A stretch of 64,000 nt of DNA from Flavobacterium sp. NRK1 (GTDB lineage Bacteria; Bacteroidota; Bacteroidia; Flavobacteriales; Flavobacteriaceae): the NCBI RefSeq assembly GCF_024054175.1, contig NZ_JAMXLA010000001.1:2797166-2861165 (forward strand), written 5' to 3'. The position numbers and the translations under genes were made by a program. Within the stretch, counting starts at the first letter, position 1. Each line of letters opens with the position of its first letter. The notes under the pieces are model-generated. The model made no database searches. It worked only from the letters and a program-made list of their open reading frames with translations, and was not told the DNA's origin. Below are positions 52,890 to 62,357 of this stretch, one piece after another.

Positions 52890-53080
52890 TTAGTTGCAAC
52901 CCATACTATCCATTTTAAGATAAGGCACTTTTTCTCCTACAACTTCATTTTTTATTTACAGCATCAACCAGTGCTTCTTCTTAATTTTCACCAGATCCTA
53001 CAGCAAATTTGCTAAGAGTGCATTGCAGTCTTTTATTTCCGTTTGATATTGTATCAGTACTGATCTTGATTTTTCAGATG
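52890..53080 (-). pseudogene. Decayed gene fragment
   Basis: On the minus strand, pieces of protein-like sequence lie in different frames: STDTISNGNKRLQCTLSKF then AVGSGEN stopped by TAA, EEALVDAVNKK followed by TGA, then in another frame NEVVGEKVPYLKMDSMGCN ending in TAA. A run of six A residues between the last two is a likely slippage site. The parent family is not recognised. The remaining bases of the 570-bp gap (53080-53388) are AT-rich, with hairpins at 53233-53252 and 53349-53364 and no supported gene. Confidence 0.45.
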
Positions 53081-53232
53081 AATATAAAGTAATGTTGTTG
53101 TCAGGTACTCTATATTTCTACCTAAGCAATGTTTTTACGTAATTTGCAGTATAATAATTATAATTATTACTATGGTAGATTCCCAAGGCATATTTATATG
53201 ATCTTGCAGCTATCATATAAATTATAAATAAA

Positions 53233-53252
53233 CTCCGGAATTACTTCCGGAG
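53233..53252. terminator. Hairpin, probable terminator
   Basis: CTCCGGAA/TTCCGGAG with loop TTAC. It can end transcripts in either direction; no strong T tract follows on either side. Confidence 0.5.
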
Positions 53253-53348
53253 CTTGTTTAACTAACTTGTTTGTGTGGAATAGATTGCTAATTTAAAGTG
53301 AAGAATTATTAAATACAATACCTAATAGTAGGTATTTAAAAGAACAAA

Positions 53349-53364
53349 AGCCCCATATGGGGCT
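53349..53364 (-). terminator. Terminator after GIN-domain gene
   Basis: AGCCCC/GGGGCT with loop ATAT, followed on the minus strand by a T-rich run (TTTTGTTCTTTTA). Confidence 0.6.
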
Positions 53365-53387
53365 AAGCATCAAAAAATCAGACTAAA

Positions 53388-54113
53388 TTAATTTTTAGTG
53401 AAGCTTGCTGCTCCTAAATATTTTAAATCAGTTTGTTTCGGTTCTCCTGCAAAAGCGATGTTGCCGGTACCTATTATTTTACCTGTAATACTAACTATGC
53501 TGTTAACATTTATATTACCTGAACCCGATATATTAGCGATAACTTCATTTGATTCAAGATGTTTTGCCTTAATAATTCCTGAACCGATTACTTTGCAGGT
53601 AAGTTTTTCTGATGTTCCGTTTAAGTTAATAGTTCCTGAACCCAGTATCCATGCCTCAGCTTCGGTAGATGATAAACTTAGATCTATACTTCCGGGGCCA
53701 TCTAAAGTTGCTTTTAGATATGGACTTTTTATAATGCCTTTGGATGTAACAGATCCACAACCAATAAGCGCTATATTTTCCAGTTGTGTATAAGGTATTT
53801 TTATCTTTACAGTATTCTTGCGGCTTGCTTTAATATATTGGTTGTTCTTTGTTGTAATATTTAAAGTACTATTATCTATATCTGTGGTAATTAGCGCTAA
53901 AATATTTTCATCGCCTTCAAGTGTAATTTGTCTGCTATTGCCTGAAATAAGTTTCACTTCAAAAGGCCCGATAATTTTAATTTTTTTAAATTCGGCTATA
54001 TCACGCCTTTCAGTGATTATTTTACCATTTCCCTCAATAGTTGTTTTAAGTTCCTGTGCGGTTAAAGTCAGGGCATAAAATAACCCTGCTACAAGTAATG
54101 CGGCTTTTTTCAT
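53388..54113 (-). CDS. GIN-domain (DUF2807) secreted protein
   Basis: A 241-residue exported protein with a signal peptide (cleavage near 20) and a long right-handed beta-helical GIN/DUF2807 domain, visible as repeated short strands with glycine turns (GDENILALITTDIDN, GCGSVTSKG, GPGSIDLSLSS, GSGTINLNG, GSGIIKAKHL, GSGNINVNS, GTGNIAF). Family members are predicted adhesins or polysaccharide-binding surface proteins in Bacteroidetes. It lies downstream of the ECF sigma operon with the same strand, separated by a 190-bp gap. Confidence 0.85.
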   Translation of the reverse strand: MKKAALLVAGLFYALTLTAQELKTTIEGNGKIITERRDIAEFKKIKIIGPFEVKLISGNSRQITLEGDENILALITTDIDNSTLNITTKNNQYIKASRKNTVKIKIPYTQLENIALIGCGSVTSKGIIKSPYLKATLDGPGSIDLSLSSTEAEAWILGSGTINLNGTSEKLTCKVIGSGIIKAKHLESNEVIANISGSGNINVNSIVSITGKIIGTGNIAFAGEPKQTDLKYLGAASFTKN

Positions 54114-54307
54114 AATGGACCTGTTCGTTTTTTAATTCCGTTAGTTGCGGAAAAATTGATTGATGATTGATTTTAAAATCTGTGATGAGCAGATTTGCCT
54201 GATTAGGGCATGCTATTAAAAATTGATGATTGAACTCCCCGGCAGCTCCGGCTTTAATTTATAGACGCTTATTACTTAAAGAAGGTTGCATGTTTATTTA
54301 AATTTTT

Positions 54308-55357
54308 TTACAATCTACTTAAAACAATATTTCCAAACTCTGCCTTTATATAAATTCTGTTTTCACCTGAATTTAAATTGAAACCCTTATAATAAGAACT
54401 AAAATCTTTTTCTTTCTTTTCAGTAAATTTTAAGCCTGATGTACCGCTAAGATTTCCGTACTCCAGTTTATACTCAAAATCAAAAGGATAGGAATCATCA
54501 TATTTTACAGCAACATTAGTGTAAGTAGAATTAATAGCAATGTTTTTAGTTGATTTCTCTACCCGTGCAATATTTATATCGCCATAATTTGTAGTTAAAT
54601 TAAGCTGGCCACTAAGTGCAGCAATTCGGAATGATGAATATTCATTAGTGCCACTTACCTTATTGGCATTTATAATTTTTAAGTCACCGTAGTCAGTACG
54701 AAAATTAAGATCATTTATATCCGTTATATTCATATTGGTATACTCACCATTTATTTTAAGTATATTTCCCTTGGTAAGCATAAAATCAGAGTACGATGCT
54801 TTTACGTCACCCATCTTCATGTAATTTATTTTTGATTTACCGCAATATTCAATTCTTATAATATTGTTATTGCTGTTAAGTTCTTCGGCACTTAAATTAC
54901 CATATTGGCATTTAATGTTACTATCTCCGTTAATAACACCAAGTTTAATAGCTCCATATTGATTATTAAGATTTATAGTTCCGTTTTTAGGTATTTTTAT
55001 GGTGTAATTAATTTCCATATTAATATTTCTCCCCGAAAAATTACCAATAAGTGTTTTGGCTTTTATGAGTGTTTTAACCGCCTCAAACTCTATATCTATT
55101 GAGTTTAATCTTTTATCTACAATTTCTTCATTTTTAGCACTCACTCTGATAGTTACTTCTATAGATGTTTTATTTTCATCCCAGGTTGTAACATATATCT
55201 GTCCGTACTTGTTGCTAACGTCAAGCCCCGCATTAGAATTAACTATATAAGTTTTGCTTATTCTTCTTTCCTTAGTTATTTTCTCATCTTTTCCTGCTAT
55301 TGCTGTTCCCGGGAGCAGCATTAGAAAAAGTATTATATTAAGACTGATTGCTTTCAT
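54308..55357 (-). CDS. Secreted beta-helical adhesin-like protein (DUF4097-like)
   Basis: About 349 residues from ATG 55357 (the frame from 55390 would overlap the gene before further; the signal peptide MKAISLNIILFLMLL begins here). The body is repetitive beta structure (YGQIYVTTWDENKT, YGAIKLGVINGD, YGNLSAEELN, YTNMNITDIND, YGDLKIINANK), each block with a Tyr-Gly start, resembling the DUF4097/adhesin-like beta-helix group. The gene overlaps the anti-sigma gene by 20 bases, so they belong to one operon. Confidence 0.8.
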   Translation of the reverse strand: MKAISLNIILFLMLLPGTAIAGKDEKITKERRISKTYIVNSNAGLDVSNKYGQIYVTTWDENKTSIEVTIRVSAKNEEIVDKRLNSIDIEFEAVKTLIKAKTLIGNFSGRNINMEINYTIKIPKNGTINLNNQYGAIKLGVINGDSNIKCQYGNLSAEELNSNNNIIRIEYCGKSKINYMKMGDVKASYSDFMLTKGNILKINGEYTNMNITDINDLNFRTDYGDLKIINANKVSGTNEYSSFRIAALSGQLNLTTNYGDINIARVEKSTKNIAINSTYTNVAVKYDDSYPFDFEYKLEYGNLSGTSGLKFTEKKEKDFSSYYKGFNLNSGENRIYIKAEFGNIVLSRL

Positions 55358-55886
55358 AGTAAGTTTCTTTAATTTTTTTAATATTTTCAATCTTCACAAG
55401 TACATCTTCTAAAAAAGATATTCTGGTTTGCAGGTTTGTTATCATAGCGTGGATTAGCTGTCTGCTTTCGCCCTTATTAGCTAATTCATGCGTTATTTTT
55501 TCATAATCAGATTCAAGTTCCTGCATGTGAATAAGTGCATCCTGTACCAGTTTTTTAGTTTCAGGACTATTTTCCTGTTTTACTTTTTCCAGTTCAGTAT
55601 TAATGATTGAAGCAAAATATACCTGTGTTTCCTCTGTTTTAGGAGAAAGGCTGGCAACTTTAGAATTTTTAGATGTTGGAGAAAATGTAAACAATAAGGT
55701 AACTATAACTGCAATTGCGGCTGCGGCAGGCATCGTAATCCAATATATAAGTCCCTTGCCTTTATTCTTTTTCTTTTCCAGTTTGTTTAGAAAACGGTCT
55801 TCATGCCCCACAAGAGGCTCTTCCGTATCCCATTGACCTTTGAAATGATTAAACATTTCATTGATGTTGTTGTTTTCAGTATTCAT
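55338..55886 (-). CDS. Anti-sigma factor (predicted)
   Basis: A 182-residue protein with a short cytosolic N terminus (MFNHFKGQWDTEEP), one membrane helix (about 46-68: LIYWITMPAAAAIAVIVTLLFTF) and a helical periplasmic C terminus. The gene abuts the sigma-factor stop codon (stop TAA and the next ATG are adjacent), the normal order for ECF sigma/anti-sigma pairs. The family is not otherwise recognised; the role is inferred from context and topology. Confidence 0.78.
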   Translation of the reverse strand: MNTENNNINEMFNHFKGQWDTEEPLVGHEDRFLNKLEKKKNKGKGLIYWITMPAAAAIAVIVTLLFTFSPTSKNSKVASLSPKTEETQVYFASIINTELEKVKQENSPETKKLVQDALIHMQELESDYEKITHELANKGESRQLIHAMITNLQTRISFLEDVLVKIENIKKIKETYYESNQS

Positions 55887-56441
55887 TTATTCTTTCAGTT
55901 TTTTCAGGAGGCTTTCCTTTGCTCTGCTTATTATCGTACGTGTATTGCCGGGAGTTATACCCATAATTTCACTAATTTCTTCCTGGTCATATCCTTCAAT
56001 ATACAAAAGCGTCAGTGCTATTCTGTAATTTTCCTTAAGCGATTGTATAACGCTTACTACCTTTTGTAATTTTAGTTGTTGAAAATCCAGTTTTTGTTCT
56101 TCTTCATTATCTTCAGTGTCAGGTACTTTATAAAGTAAATTTTCTAAAGGATCCAAAGCATTTTTATTTATTTTTTTATAGTTATCCAAACTGTGGTTTA
56201 CCACAATTTTTTTTAGCCATGCACCAAAAGTAACTTCACCTTTAAAAGTATCCAGTTTTGTAAAAGCTTTTAAAAAAGATTCCTGCATTATATCTTCAGC
56301 CCAATGACTATCCTTTACTATCCGAAGGGCAGTATTATACATAGGCTTATAATATCTGTTATAAACCTCAAACTGTGCATTCCGGCTTCCCGTTTTGCAT
56401 AGGTGCAGTAAAGAATTTATATCCTGGTTTGCGTTTGTCAA
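55887..56441 (-). CDS. RNA polymerase sigma factor, ECF type
   Basis: A 184-residue ECF sigma-70 factor. Region 2 contains WAEDIMQESFLKAFTKLDTF (about 48-67), and region 4 contains GYDQEEISEIMGITPGNTRTIISRAKESL (about 148-177). It starts at ATG 56441 and heads an operon with the anti-sigma gene, the beta-helix adhesin-like gene and probably the GIN gene, so it likely controls surface proteins and its own operon. Confidence 0.93.
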   Translation of the reverse strand: MTNANQDINSLLHLCKTGSRNAQFEVYNRYYKPMYNTALRIVKDSHWAEDIMQESFLKAFTKLDTFKGEVTFGAWLKKIVVNHSLDNYKKINKNALDPLENLLYKVPDTEDNEEEQKLDFQQLKLQKVVSVIQSLKENYRIALTLLYIEGYDQEEISEIMGITPGNTRTIISRAKESLLKKLKE

Positions 56442-56576
56442 CTTTTATCTGGCTGGTTTAATATAATGACGACGGGTAGCATTTAAATGTTACACTTTTG
56501 CATCACTTTTTTAAAATATTTCTATCTTTTTTATAAACTCATATTTTCAATTGTTTGTATATGAATTATTTATTGT

Positions 56577-56601
56577 ATAAAAAAAGCGCCTTATAGGCGC
56601 T
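56577..56601 (-). terminator. Terminator after yebC
   Basis: AGCGCC/GGCGCT stem with a five-base loop and a run of T residues on the minus strand. Confidence 0.85.
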
Positions 56602-56625
56602 CTTAATATTTAAAATGCAATAAAT

Positions 56626-57336
56626 TTATTCCTGCATTGTATGATAAACATTCATTACATCATCATCTTCTTCAATTTTTTCCAGTAGCTTTTCTACATC
56701 AGCAACCTGATCAGCACTAAGCTCTTTAGTAATTTGTGGGATTCTTTCAAATCCTGATGAAAGTATTTCTATATTTCTGTTCTCAAGCTCTTTTTGTATT
56801 GCTCCAAAACTTTCAAAAGGGGCATACATTACAATGCCGTCTTCATCTGCAAATATTTCTTCTACGCCAAAGTCTATCATTTCAAGTTCCAGTTCTTCAA
56901 CATCCTGGCCTTCTGCCGGAATACGGAAATTACAGGTATGGTCAAACATAAACTCTACAGATCCCTGTGTACCCATAGTACCGTTACATTTATTAAAGTA
57001 GCTGCGTATGTTTGCTACTGTACGGTTATTATTATCTGTAGCAGTTTCTATTAGAATAGCAATTCCATGTGGTGCATAACCTTCAAATAAAACTTCTTTA
57101 AAGTTTGCAGTATCTTTATCCGATGCTTTTTTTATAGCCCTTTCAACGTTGTCTTTAGGCATATTGGCAGCTTTCGCATTTTGAATTACTGCTCTTAAAC
57201 GTGCATTACTTTCAGGGTTTGGTCCGCCTTCTTTAACGGCCATTACTATATCTTTACCAATTCTTGTAAACGTTTTAGCCATTGCAGACCAACGTTTCAT
57301 TTTTCTGGCTTTCCTAAATTCAAACGCTCTTCCCAT
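56626..57336 (-). CDS. yebC: YebC/PmpR family translation-associated or DNA-binding protein
   Basis: A 236-residue protein with the full YebC signature: MGRAFEFRKARKMKRW at the N terminus, ARLRAVIQNAKAANMPKDNVERAIKKAS, and a C terminus rich in acidic residues (ADVEKLLEKIEEDDDV). YebC-family proteins were described as transcription regulators and more recently as ribosome-associated factors aiding translation of polyproline stretches. Start and length are standard. Confidence 0.9.
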   Translation of the reverse strand: MGRAFEFRKARKMKRWSAMAKTFTRIGKDIVMAVKEGGPNPESNARLRAVIQNAKAANMPKDNVERAIKKASDKDTANFKEVLFEGYAPHGIAILIETATDNNNRTVANIRSYFNKCNGTMGTQGSVEFMFDHTCNFRIPAEGQDVEELELEMIDFGVEEIFADEDGIVMYAPFESFGAIQKELENRNIEILSSGFERIPQITKELSADQVADVEKLLEKIEEDDDVMNVYHTMQE

Positions 57337-57406
57337 AATTATTTTGTTAGCAGCACAAAAATAAACTTATTCCCTGTTTTTGCAAAATCAAAACAGGTCT
57401 TTATTT

Positions 57407-59455
57407 TTAATGTTTGTAGATGTGGTTTATATCGTTTAATATATTAATAGCTTCTTTTATATATATGTCTGATTTTGTAGTTTTAATTTTATAATCATTG
57501 GCATTCCTGCCGTACTCATCATGCTTTAGAATTTCTGTTGCATAAGTAGTATTTCTTATTGTAAAATCCTGTTCTTTTTCAGTAGCAGTATTTATTTCCT
57601 TCCATATGTCATCCATGCTGTGTGCATCGGTAAAAACACTATTAAATGTAACAGGTAAAGGAACTTTATTCACTGTGTACAGATCATTTATACGTTTGTT
57701 GATTGTATTAATTAAAGAAAAATCGGCACTGTTTTTAATTCTTTCTTTGCTGAGAGCTATAATATTTTTATTTTCAATATCCGGTAGTCTGTTAAAAACA
57801 AGTTTAATTTCTATACTGTCATTTTTTATTGCAGTTGGCATACTGCTTTCTCGTGGTAATAAATCATCAAAATATGTAGGTAGCTCTATATCAGGAATTA
57901 TCCCGGTATACTGACTGCTTTTGCCGGTTACCCTGTAAAATTTATCAAGTGTAACTTTTACAAAATCTTCAGGATTTTTTTCATCATCATCAAGAGGCAG
58001 TATAGTTTGCATGGTAGCCTTACCTAAGGTAGTACTGCCTACAATAAGCGCACGGTTATAATCCTGCATAATACCCGCAAAAAATTCACTCGCAGAAGCA
58101 GAAAATCCATTAACTAAAATCACCATAGGCCCATTATACAGCATACCCCGGTTATAGTCTTTCACTATATTATAGGATTTGTTCTTGTCGGTAAGAATAG
58201 CAATAGGACCGAAGTTGATAAACATTCCTGCCATACGTATAACCTCATCCATTGAGCCGCCTCCATTAAACTGAAGATCTAAAACAAGGCCTTTTATATT
58301 ATCTTTTTGAAGCCTCGCTACTTCTTTCGCTACGTCATCGGCACACCCATGGTCAGAATTATTATCAAAAGCAGTATAAAAGCTCGGTATTTTTATATAG
58401 CCTATAGATTCTTCATTGCCCACTATAAAGCTATACACACTATGGTCATCAGCTTTCATAATTGTTTTTTCGAGATTAACCGAATAGACTGTACCATCTT
58501 TTTTACGTAATGTAAGCTGTACCTGTTTATAGCTGTCAGAATATACTATATCAGTAATAGTTTCAATTGAAGTGCACGAAACAGTATATTCGGCATCGTT
58601 TGCTGCAAGTTTTATAACCTGATCACCTTTGTCTATCTTTTTGGCGCGATAAGCAGGTCCGCCGGGTACAAGTTCTTCAACAATTATTTCTTCGTTTTCA
58701 TTTTGGCTTACATAAAGTCCAAGTGAATAATTTTCAGTAGAAATTGAAGATACAAAAGAAGCCCTCTCATTATAATTGAAATAGGTAGAATGAGGATCAA
58801 AATAGTTACAAAAGGTTGAAAAAAATAGATTATAAATGCTGTTTTCAAAGCCTTCTGCAGGAGATAATTCATTATCAATTCTGCAGAGATAACTTTCCAG
58901 TATTTTTTGTTTTGCTATTTTACCTAAACCTTCAAGATGTTGTTGAAGCGAATCTTTATTCCTGCTTATTTGAGCAACATCTTCAAGAATATCAAAGGTT
59001 ATTTTTTTACGTAAAAAGCTCTTTATTTTTTGGGGATCGGTATGATATGGAAATGTTTTTTTAGAGAAGTATATAGTGTCCTTTGTTTCATAAGGCAAAG
59101 GTTCATTACTTATTTCTATAATAAAATCTCTGTTGCGCTGTAATGCCTTTTTATACGCTGTAATAAAATCGGTTAAAAAAGCACAGTCCTTATTAAGTAT
59201 ATAATTGTCTATTTTGTATTTATGAATGGCAAGTTCATTATATTCCTGCTCAAGAAAAAGATTTTTACTTTTATCCAGTTCTTCCATAACAGTATTAAAA
59301 ACATAAACCGACAGACTGTCGTCTACCGGTTTAGGTTTAAAATGCCTTTTTTGAAGCAAATCGTTTATTTTAGAAAAAGTTACACACGCCTTTTCATGGT
59401 TTTGTGCCTGTACCATTACAGAAAACAATAAAGCCAGTGCAAAAATTTTTCTCAT
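57407..59455 (-). CDS. S41 family (tail-specific) peptidase
   Basis: A 682-residue exported protease with signal peptide (cleavage near 18). A helical N-terminal domain (about 20-210) is followed by a PDZ-like domain (about 240-325: YSLGLYVSQNENEEIIVEELVPGGPAYRAKKIDKGD), then the S41 catalytic domain. Nucleophile Ser is in NGFSASASEFFAG and Lys in GSTTLGKATMQ. This is the Prc/Tsp-like long form found in Bacteroidetes, probably acting in the periplasm on incorrectly folded or processed proteins. Confidence 0.88.
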   Translation of the reverse strand: MRKIFALALLFSVMVQAQNHEKACVTFSKINDLLQKRHFKPKPVDDSLSVYVFNTVMEELDKSKNLFLEQEYNELAIHKYKIDNYILNKDCAFLTDFITAYKKALQRNRDFIIEISNEPLPYETKDTIYFSKKTFPYHTDPQKIKSFLRKKITFDILEDVAQISRNKDSLQQHLEGLGKIAKQKILESYLCRIDNELSPAEGFENSIYNLFFSTFCNYFDPHSTYFNYNERASFVSSISTENYSLGLYVSQNENEEIIVEELVPGGPAYRAKKIDKGDQVIKLAANDAEYTVSCTSIETITDIVYSDSYKQVQLTLRKKDGTVYSVNLEKTIMKADDHSVYSFIVGNEESIGYIKIPSFYTAFDNNSDHGCADDVAKEVARLQKDNIKGLVLDLQFNGGGSMDEVIRMAGMFINFGPIAILTDKNKSYNIVKDYNRGMLYNGPMVILVNGFSASASEFFAGIMQDYNRALIVGSTTLGKATMQTILPLDDDEKNPEDFVKVTLDKFYRVTGKSSQYTGIIPDIELPTYFDDLLPRESSMPTAIKNDSIEIKLVFNRLPDIENKNIIALSKERIKNSADFSLINTINKRINDLYTVNKVPLPVTFNSVFTDAHSMDDIWKEINTATEKEQDFTIRNTTYATEILKHDEYGRNANDYKIKTTKSDIYIKEAINILNDINHIYKH

Positions 59456-59460
59456 ACATA

Positions 59461-60543
59461 TTATTTTTTGTAGAAAGGCAGCTTCACCACCTTGGCAGGA
59501 ATATCATTTTTCCTGATGCGGATGAAGATCTCGCTACCTTCCGGGGCAAATGCTGTTGGCACATAACCAAGCCCGATGCCTTTATTAAGCGATGGTGCCA
59601 TAGTACCGGACGTTACAATTCCTATAACATTTCCATCTTTATCAGTTATTTCATAATCATGTCTTGGTATGCCTCTTTCAGTAAGTTCAAAAGCAACAAG
59701 TTTTTTTGTAACACCTTCTTCTTTTTGTTTTTTCAGCGCCTCAGAGTTCGTAAAATCTTTTGTAAACTTAGTTATCCATCCAAGTCCGGCCTCTAAAGGT
59801 GAGGTAGTATCATTAATATCATTTCCATAAAGGCAGAAGCCCATTTCTAAACGAAGTGTATCACGTGCGGCAAGGCCTATAGGTTTAATGCCAAATGAAG
59901 CACCTGCCTCAAATACTTTATTCCATATTTGCTCAATATCTTCATTTTTTGCATAAATTTCAAAACCTCCACTACCGGTATAACCTGTAGCTGAAATAAT
60001 AACATGCTCAATACCTGCAAATTCTCCTACTTCAAAATGATAGTATTTAATAGCAGAAAGATCTATTGGCGTTAGTGCCTGCATAGCTTCTACTGCTTTA
60101 GGGCCCTGTATTGCAAGAAGTGAATAATCATCAGAAATGTTACGCATATCTACGTCCATGTCATTTTTAGATGAAATCCAGTTCCAGTCTTTTTCAATAT
60201 TAGAAGCATTTACTACCAAAAGGTATTGTTCTTCTTTCACTTTATAAACAATAAGGTCATCTACAATACCACCATTATCGTTTGGCAGGCAGGAGTACTG
60301 TGCCCTGCCTATAGTAAGCTGCGATGCATCATTAGAAGTTACCTTTTGTATAAGGTCAAGTGCTTTAGGTCCGCTTAATAAAAATTCTCCCATATGAGAA
60401 ACGTCAAAAACACCAACACCATTTCTAACGGTCTCGTGCTCTATGTTTACTCCTTCATACTGAACAGGCATATTATAACCTGCAAACGGTACCATTTTGG
60501 CTCCAAGCCCTTCGTGAATGTGCGTAAGCGCAGTATTTTTCAT
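59461..60543 (-). CDS. gcvT: Aminomethyltransferase (glycine cleavage T protein)
   Basis: A 360-residue T-protein. Typical motifs: [20 protein letters not shown] at the N terminus, [39 protein letters not shown] and [18 protein letters not shown]. It transfers the methylene group to tetrahydrofolate in the glycine cleavage system. The other gcv genes are not adjacent, which is common in Flavobacteria. Confidence 0.93.
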   Translation of the reverse strand: MKNTALTHIHEGLGAKMVPFAGYNMPVQYEGVNIEHETVRNGVGVFDVSHMGEFLLSGPKALDLIQKVTSNDASQLTIGRAQYSCLPNDNGGIVDDLIVYKVKEEQYLLVVNASNIEKDWNWISSKNDMDVDMRNISDDYSLLAIQGPKAVEAMQALTPIDLSAIKYYHFEVGEFAGIEHVIISATGYTGSGGFEIYAKNEDIEQIWNKVFEAGASFGIKPIGLAARDTLRLEMGFCLYGNDINDTTSPLEAGLGWITKFTKDFTNSEALKKQKEEGVTKKLVAFELTERGIPRHDYEITDKDGNVIGIVTSGTMAPSLNKGIGLGYVPTAFAPEGSEIFIRIRKNDIPAKVVKLPFYKK

Positions 60544-60791
60544 TTTATTTGTTTAAATGGATTGAAGGCGCAAAATTATTGAAATTTACAAATTATGCAG
60601 TGCATATTTGTAATAATTATTATTTATTTCACAATAAAAGGTAATCTTTTGATTTCTTATAACTTTTATACAGAACCTCAAAAGTAAGTAGTTAAATATT
60701 TGTTGCTGTTTTTTTACACCGCTTATAAATATGATAAATTTACATTGTATTATAAGTATGTTATACATATTCTGATTAAAAGTATTCTACT
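60544..60791. other. Divergent intergenic region
   Basis: About 248 bases between gcvT and nnr. AT-rich, no gene, no strong repeats, and no perfect TAnnTTTG element was seen on either strand. Confidence 0.4.
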
Positions 60792-62288
60792 ATGAAAATT
60801 TTTACTGCGCAGGAAATAAGACAAGCCGATGAAATTACTGTTTTAAGGCAGGATATAACTTCTCTGGATTTAATGGACAGGGCTGCTAATGAGGTTTTTT
60901 TGTGGATTAAATATAAATTTCCTGATAAAGAAACTGTATTTCATATTTTTTGCGGGCAGGGTAATAATGGGGGAGACGGACTTGTTGTAGCAAGGCAGTT
61001 GCATGAAGCAGGCTATTTAGTAATATTAGAAGTATTTGAGACCGGTAAGCCTGGTTCTGACTTTACAGTTAATCTTAATAAAATAAAAGATGCAGGATTA
61101 GCATATAACACAGGTGAGTCTTATAATTTTAAAAAAGGCAAGCTTGTTGTTATAGATGCTCTTTTTGGTATCGGACTTTCAAGAGAATTAAGTCAGGATA
61201 TTAAAGAGGTGATTAGTAGAATAAATAGCCTTAAAGCTGTTGTAGTATCTATAGATGTTCCATCAGGATTATTTTTAGACAGGCCTACCAATTTTGCAGT
61301 AAACAGCGATATAGTGCTTACCTTTCAGTTTCCAAAGCTGGCTTTTTATCTTTCAGCAAACTGCAATTTTACAAAAGATATTGTAGTACTGGATATTGGC
61401 CTTGATACAGACTATATTAATACTACTAAAAGCAGTTATTATTTTACTGATGCTTTTGATGCTCATACGCGTTATAAGCCCTTACACCCGCATGCGCATA
61501 AGGGCACACAGGGCCATACATTAATAATAGGCGGCAGTTATGGAAAAATAGGTGCAGTATGCCTGTCTGCTAAGGCAGCATTAAAAAGTGGCAGCGGCCT
61601 GGTAACGGCGTATATACCCGAATGCGGCTACATAAGTCTTCAGAGTTCTTTGCCTGAAGCTATGGTGCTCACTTCCGGAAAAAATAATATTGAGAATATA
61701 AATTTTGAATTTAAGCCCTCGGCTATTGCAATAGGCATGGGGTTAGGGCAGGAGCAGGATATACAGAATGCGTTGGGTAATTTTTTTAAATTATATAATG
61801 CACCTATGGTTATAGATGCAGATGCACTTAATATTTTGTCTTACAATAAAGAATGGTTAAAACTTTTACCGGAAAACACCATACTTACACCTCACCCGAA
61901 AGAGCTTGAAAGGCTCATAGGAAAATGGGATGATGATTTTGACAAACTGGATAAAATAAAATCTTTTTCAAAACAATACAGGCTTATAATAGTAGCAAAA
62001 GATTCAACCACCATGATTATTAGTAATGATGATGTGTATATTAACTCTACGGGTAATGCCGGTCTGGCAACAGGCGGAAGCGGTGATGTACTTGCCGGAA
62101 TTATAGCCGGATTACTTTCTCAGTCTTATAATCCGGTTGATGCGTCTATTTTTGGAGTGTATCTGCATGGGCTTTCTGCTGATATTGGTGTTAAGGAAAT
62201 TTCCAGGCAGGCTTTTATTGCATCGGATATTATACATTATATTGGAGCTGCTTATTTAAAAATTGAGAAAGAAATCCATCAAAAATGA
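60792..62288 (+). CDS. nnr: Bifunctional NAD(P)H-hydrate repair enzyme
   Basis: A 498-residue fusion. The N-terminal YjeF_N epimerase domain (about 1-215) shows CGQGNNGGDGLVVARQL, IDALFGIGLSRELS and VSIDVPSGL. The C-terminal ADP-dependent dehydratase domain (about 225-490) shows HKGTQGHTLIIGGSYGKIGA, SGSGLVTAYIP and ATGGSGDVLAGIIAG. It repairs damaged NADHX/NADPHX. Length and order match the bacterial fusion form. Confidence 0.95.
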   Translation: MKIFTAQEIRQADEITVLRQDITSLDLMDRAANEVFLWIKYKFPDKETVFHIFCGQGNNGGDGLVVARQLHEAGYLVILEVFETGKPGSDFTVNLNKIKDAGLAYNTGESYNFKKGKLVVIDALFGIGLSRELSQDIKEVISRINSLKAVVVSIDVPSGLFLDRPTNFAVNSDIVLTFQFPKLAFYLSANCNFTKDIVVLDIGLDTDYINTTKSSYYFTDAFDAHTRYKPLHPHAHKGTQGHTLIIGGSYGKIGAVCLSAKAALKSGSGLVTAYIPECGYISLQSSLPEAMVLTSGKNNIENINFEFKPSAIAIGMGLGQEQDIQNALGNFFKLYNAPMVIDADALNILSYNKEWLKLLPENTILTPHPKELERLIGKWDDDFDKLDKIKSFSKQYRLIIVAKDSTTMIISNDDVYINSTGNAGLATGGSGDVLAGIIAGLLSQSYNPVDASIFGVYLHGLSADIGVKEISRQAFIASDIIHYIGAAYLKIEKEIHQK

Positions 62289-62357
62289 AAATTTACCAAA
62301 AATGTTGTTTTTTAATTATGGTTTATTGAATTTTGACCTTTCAAATTAACAACACTA

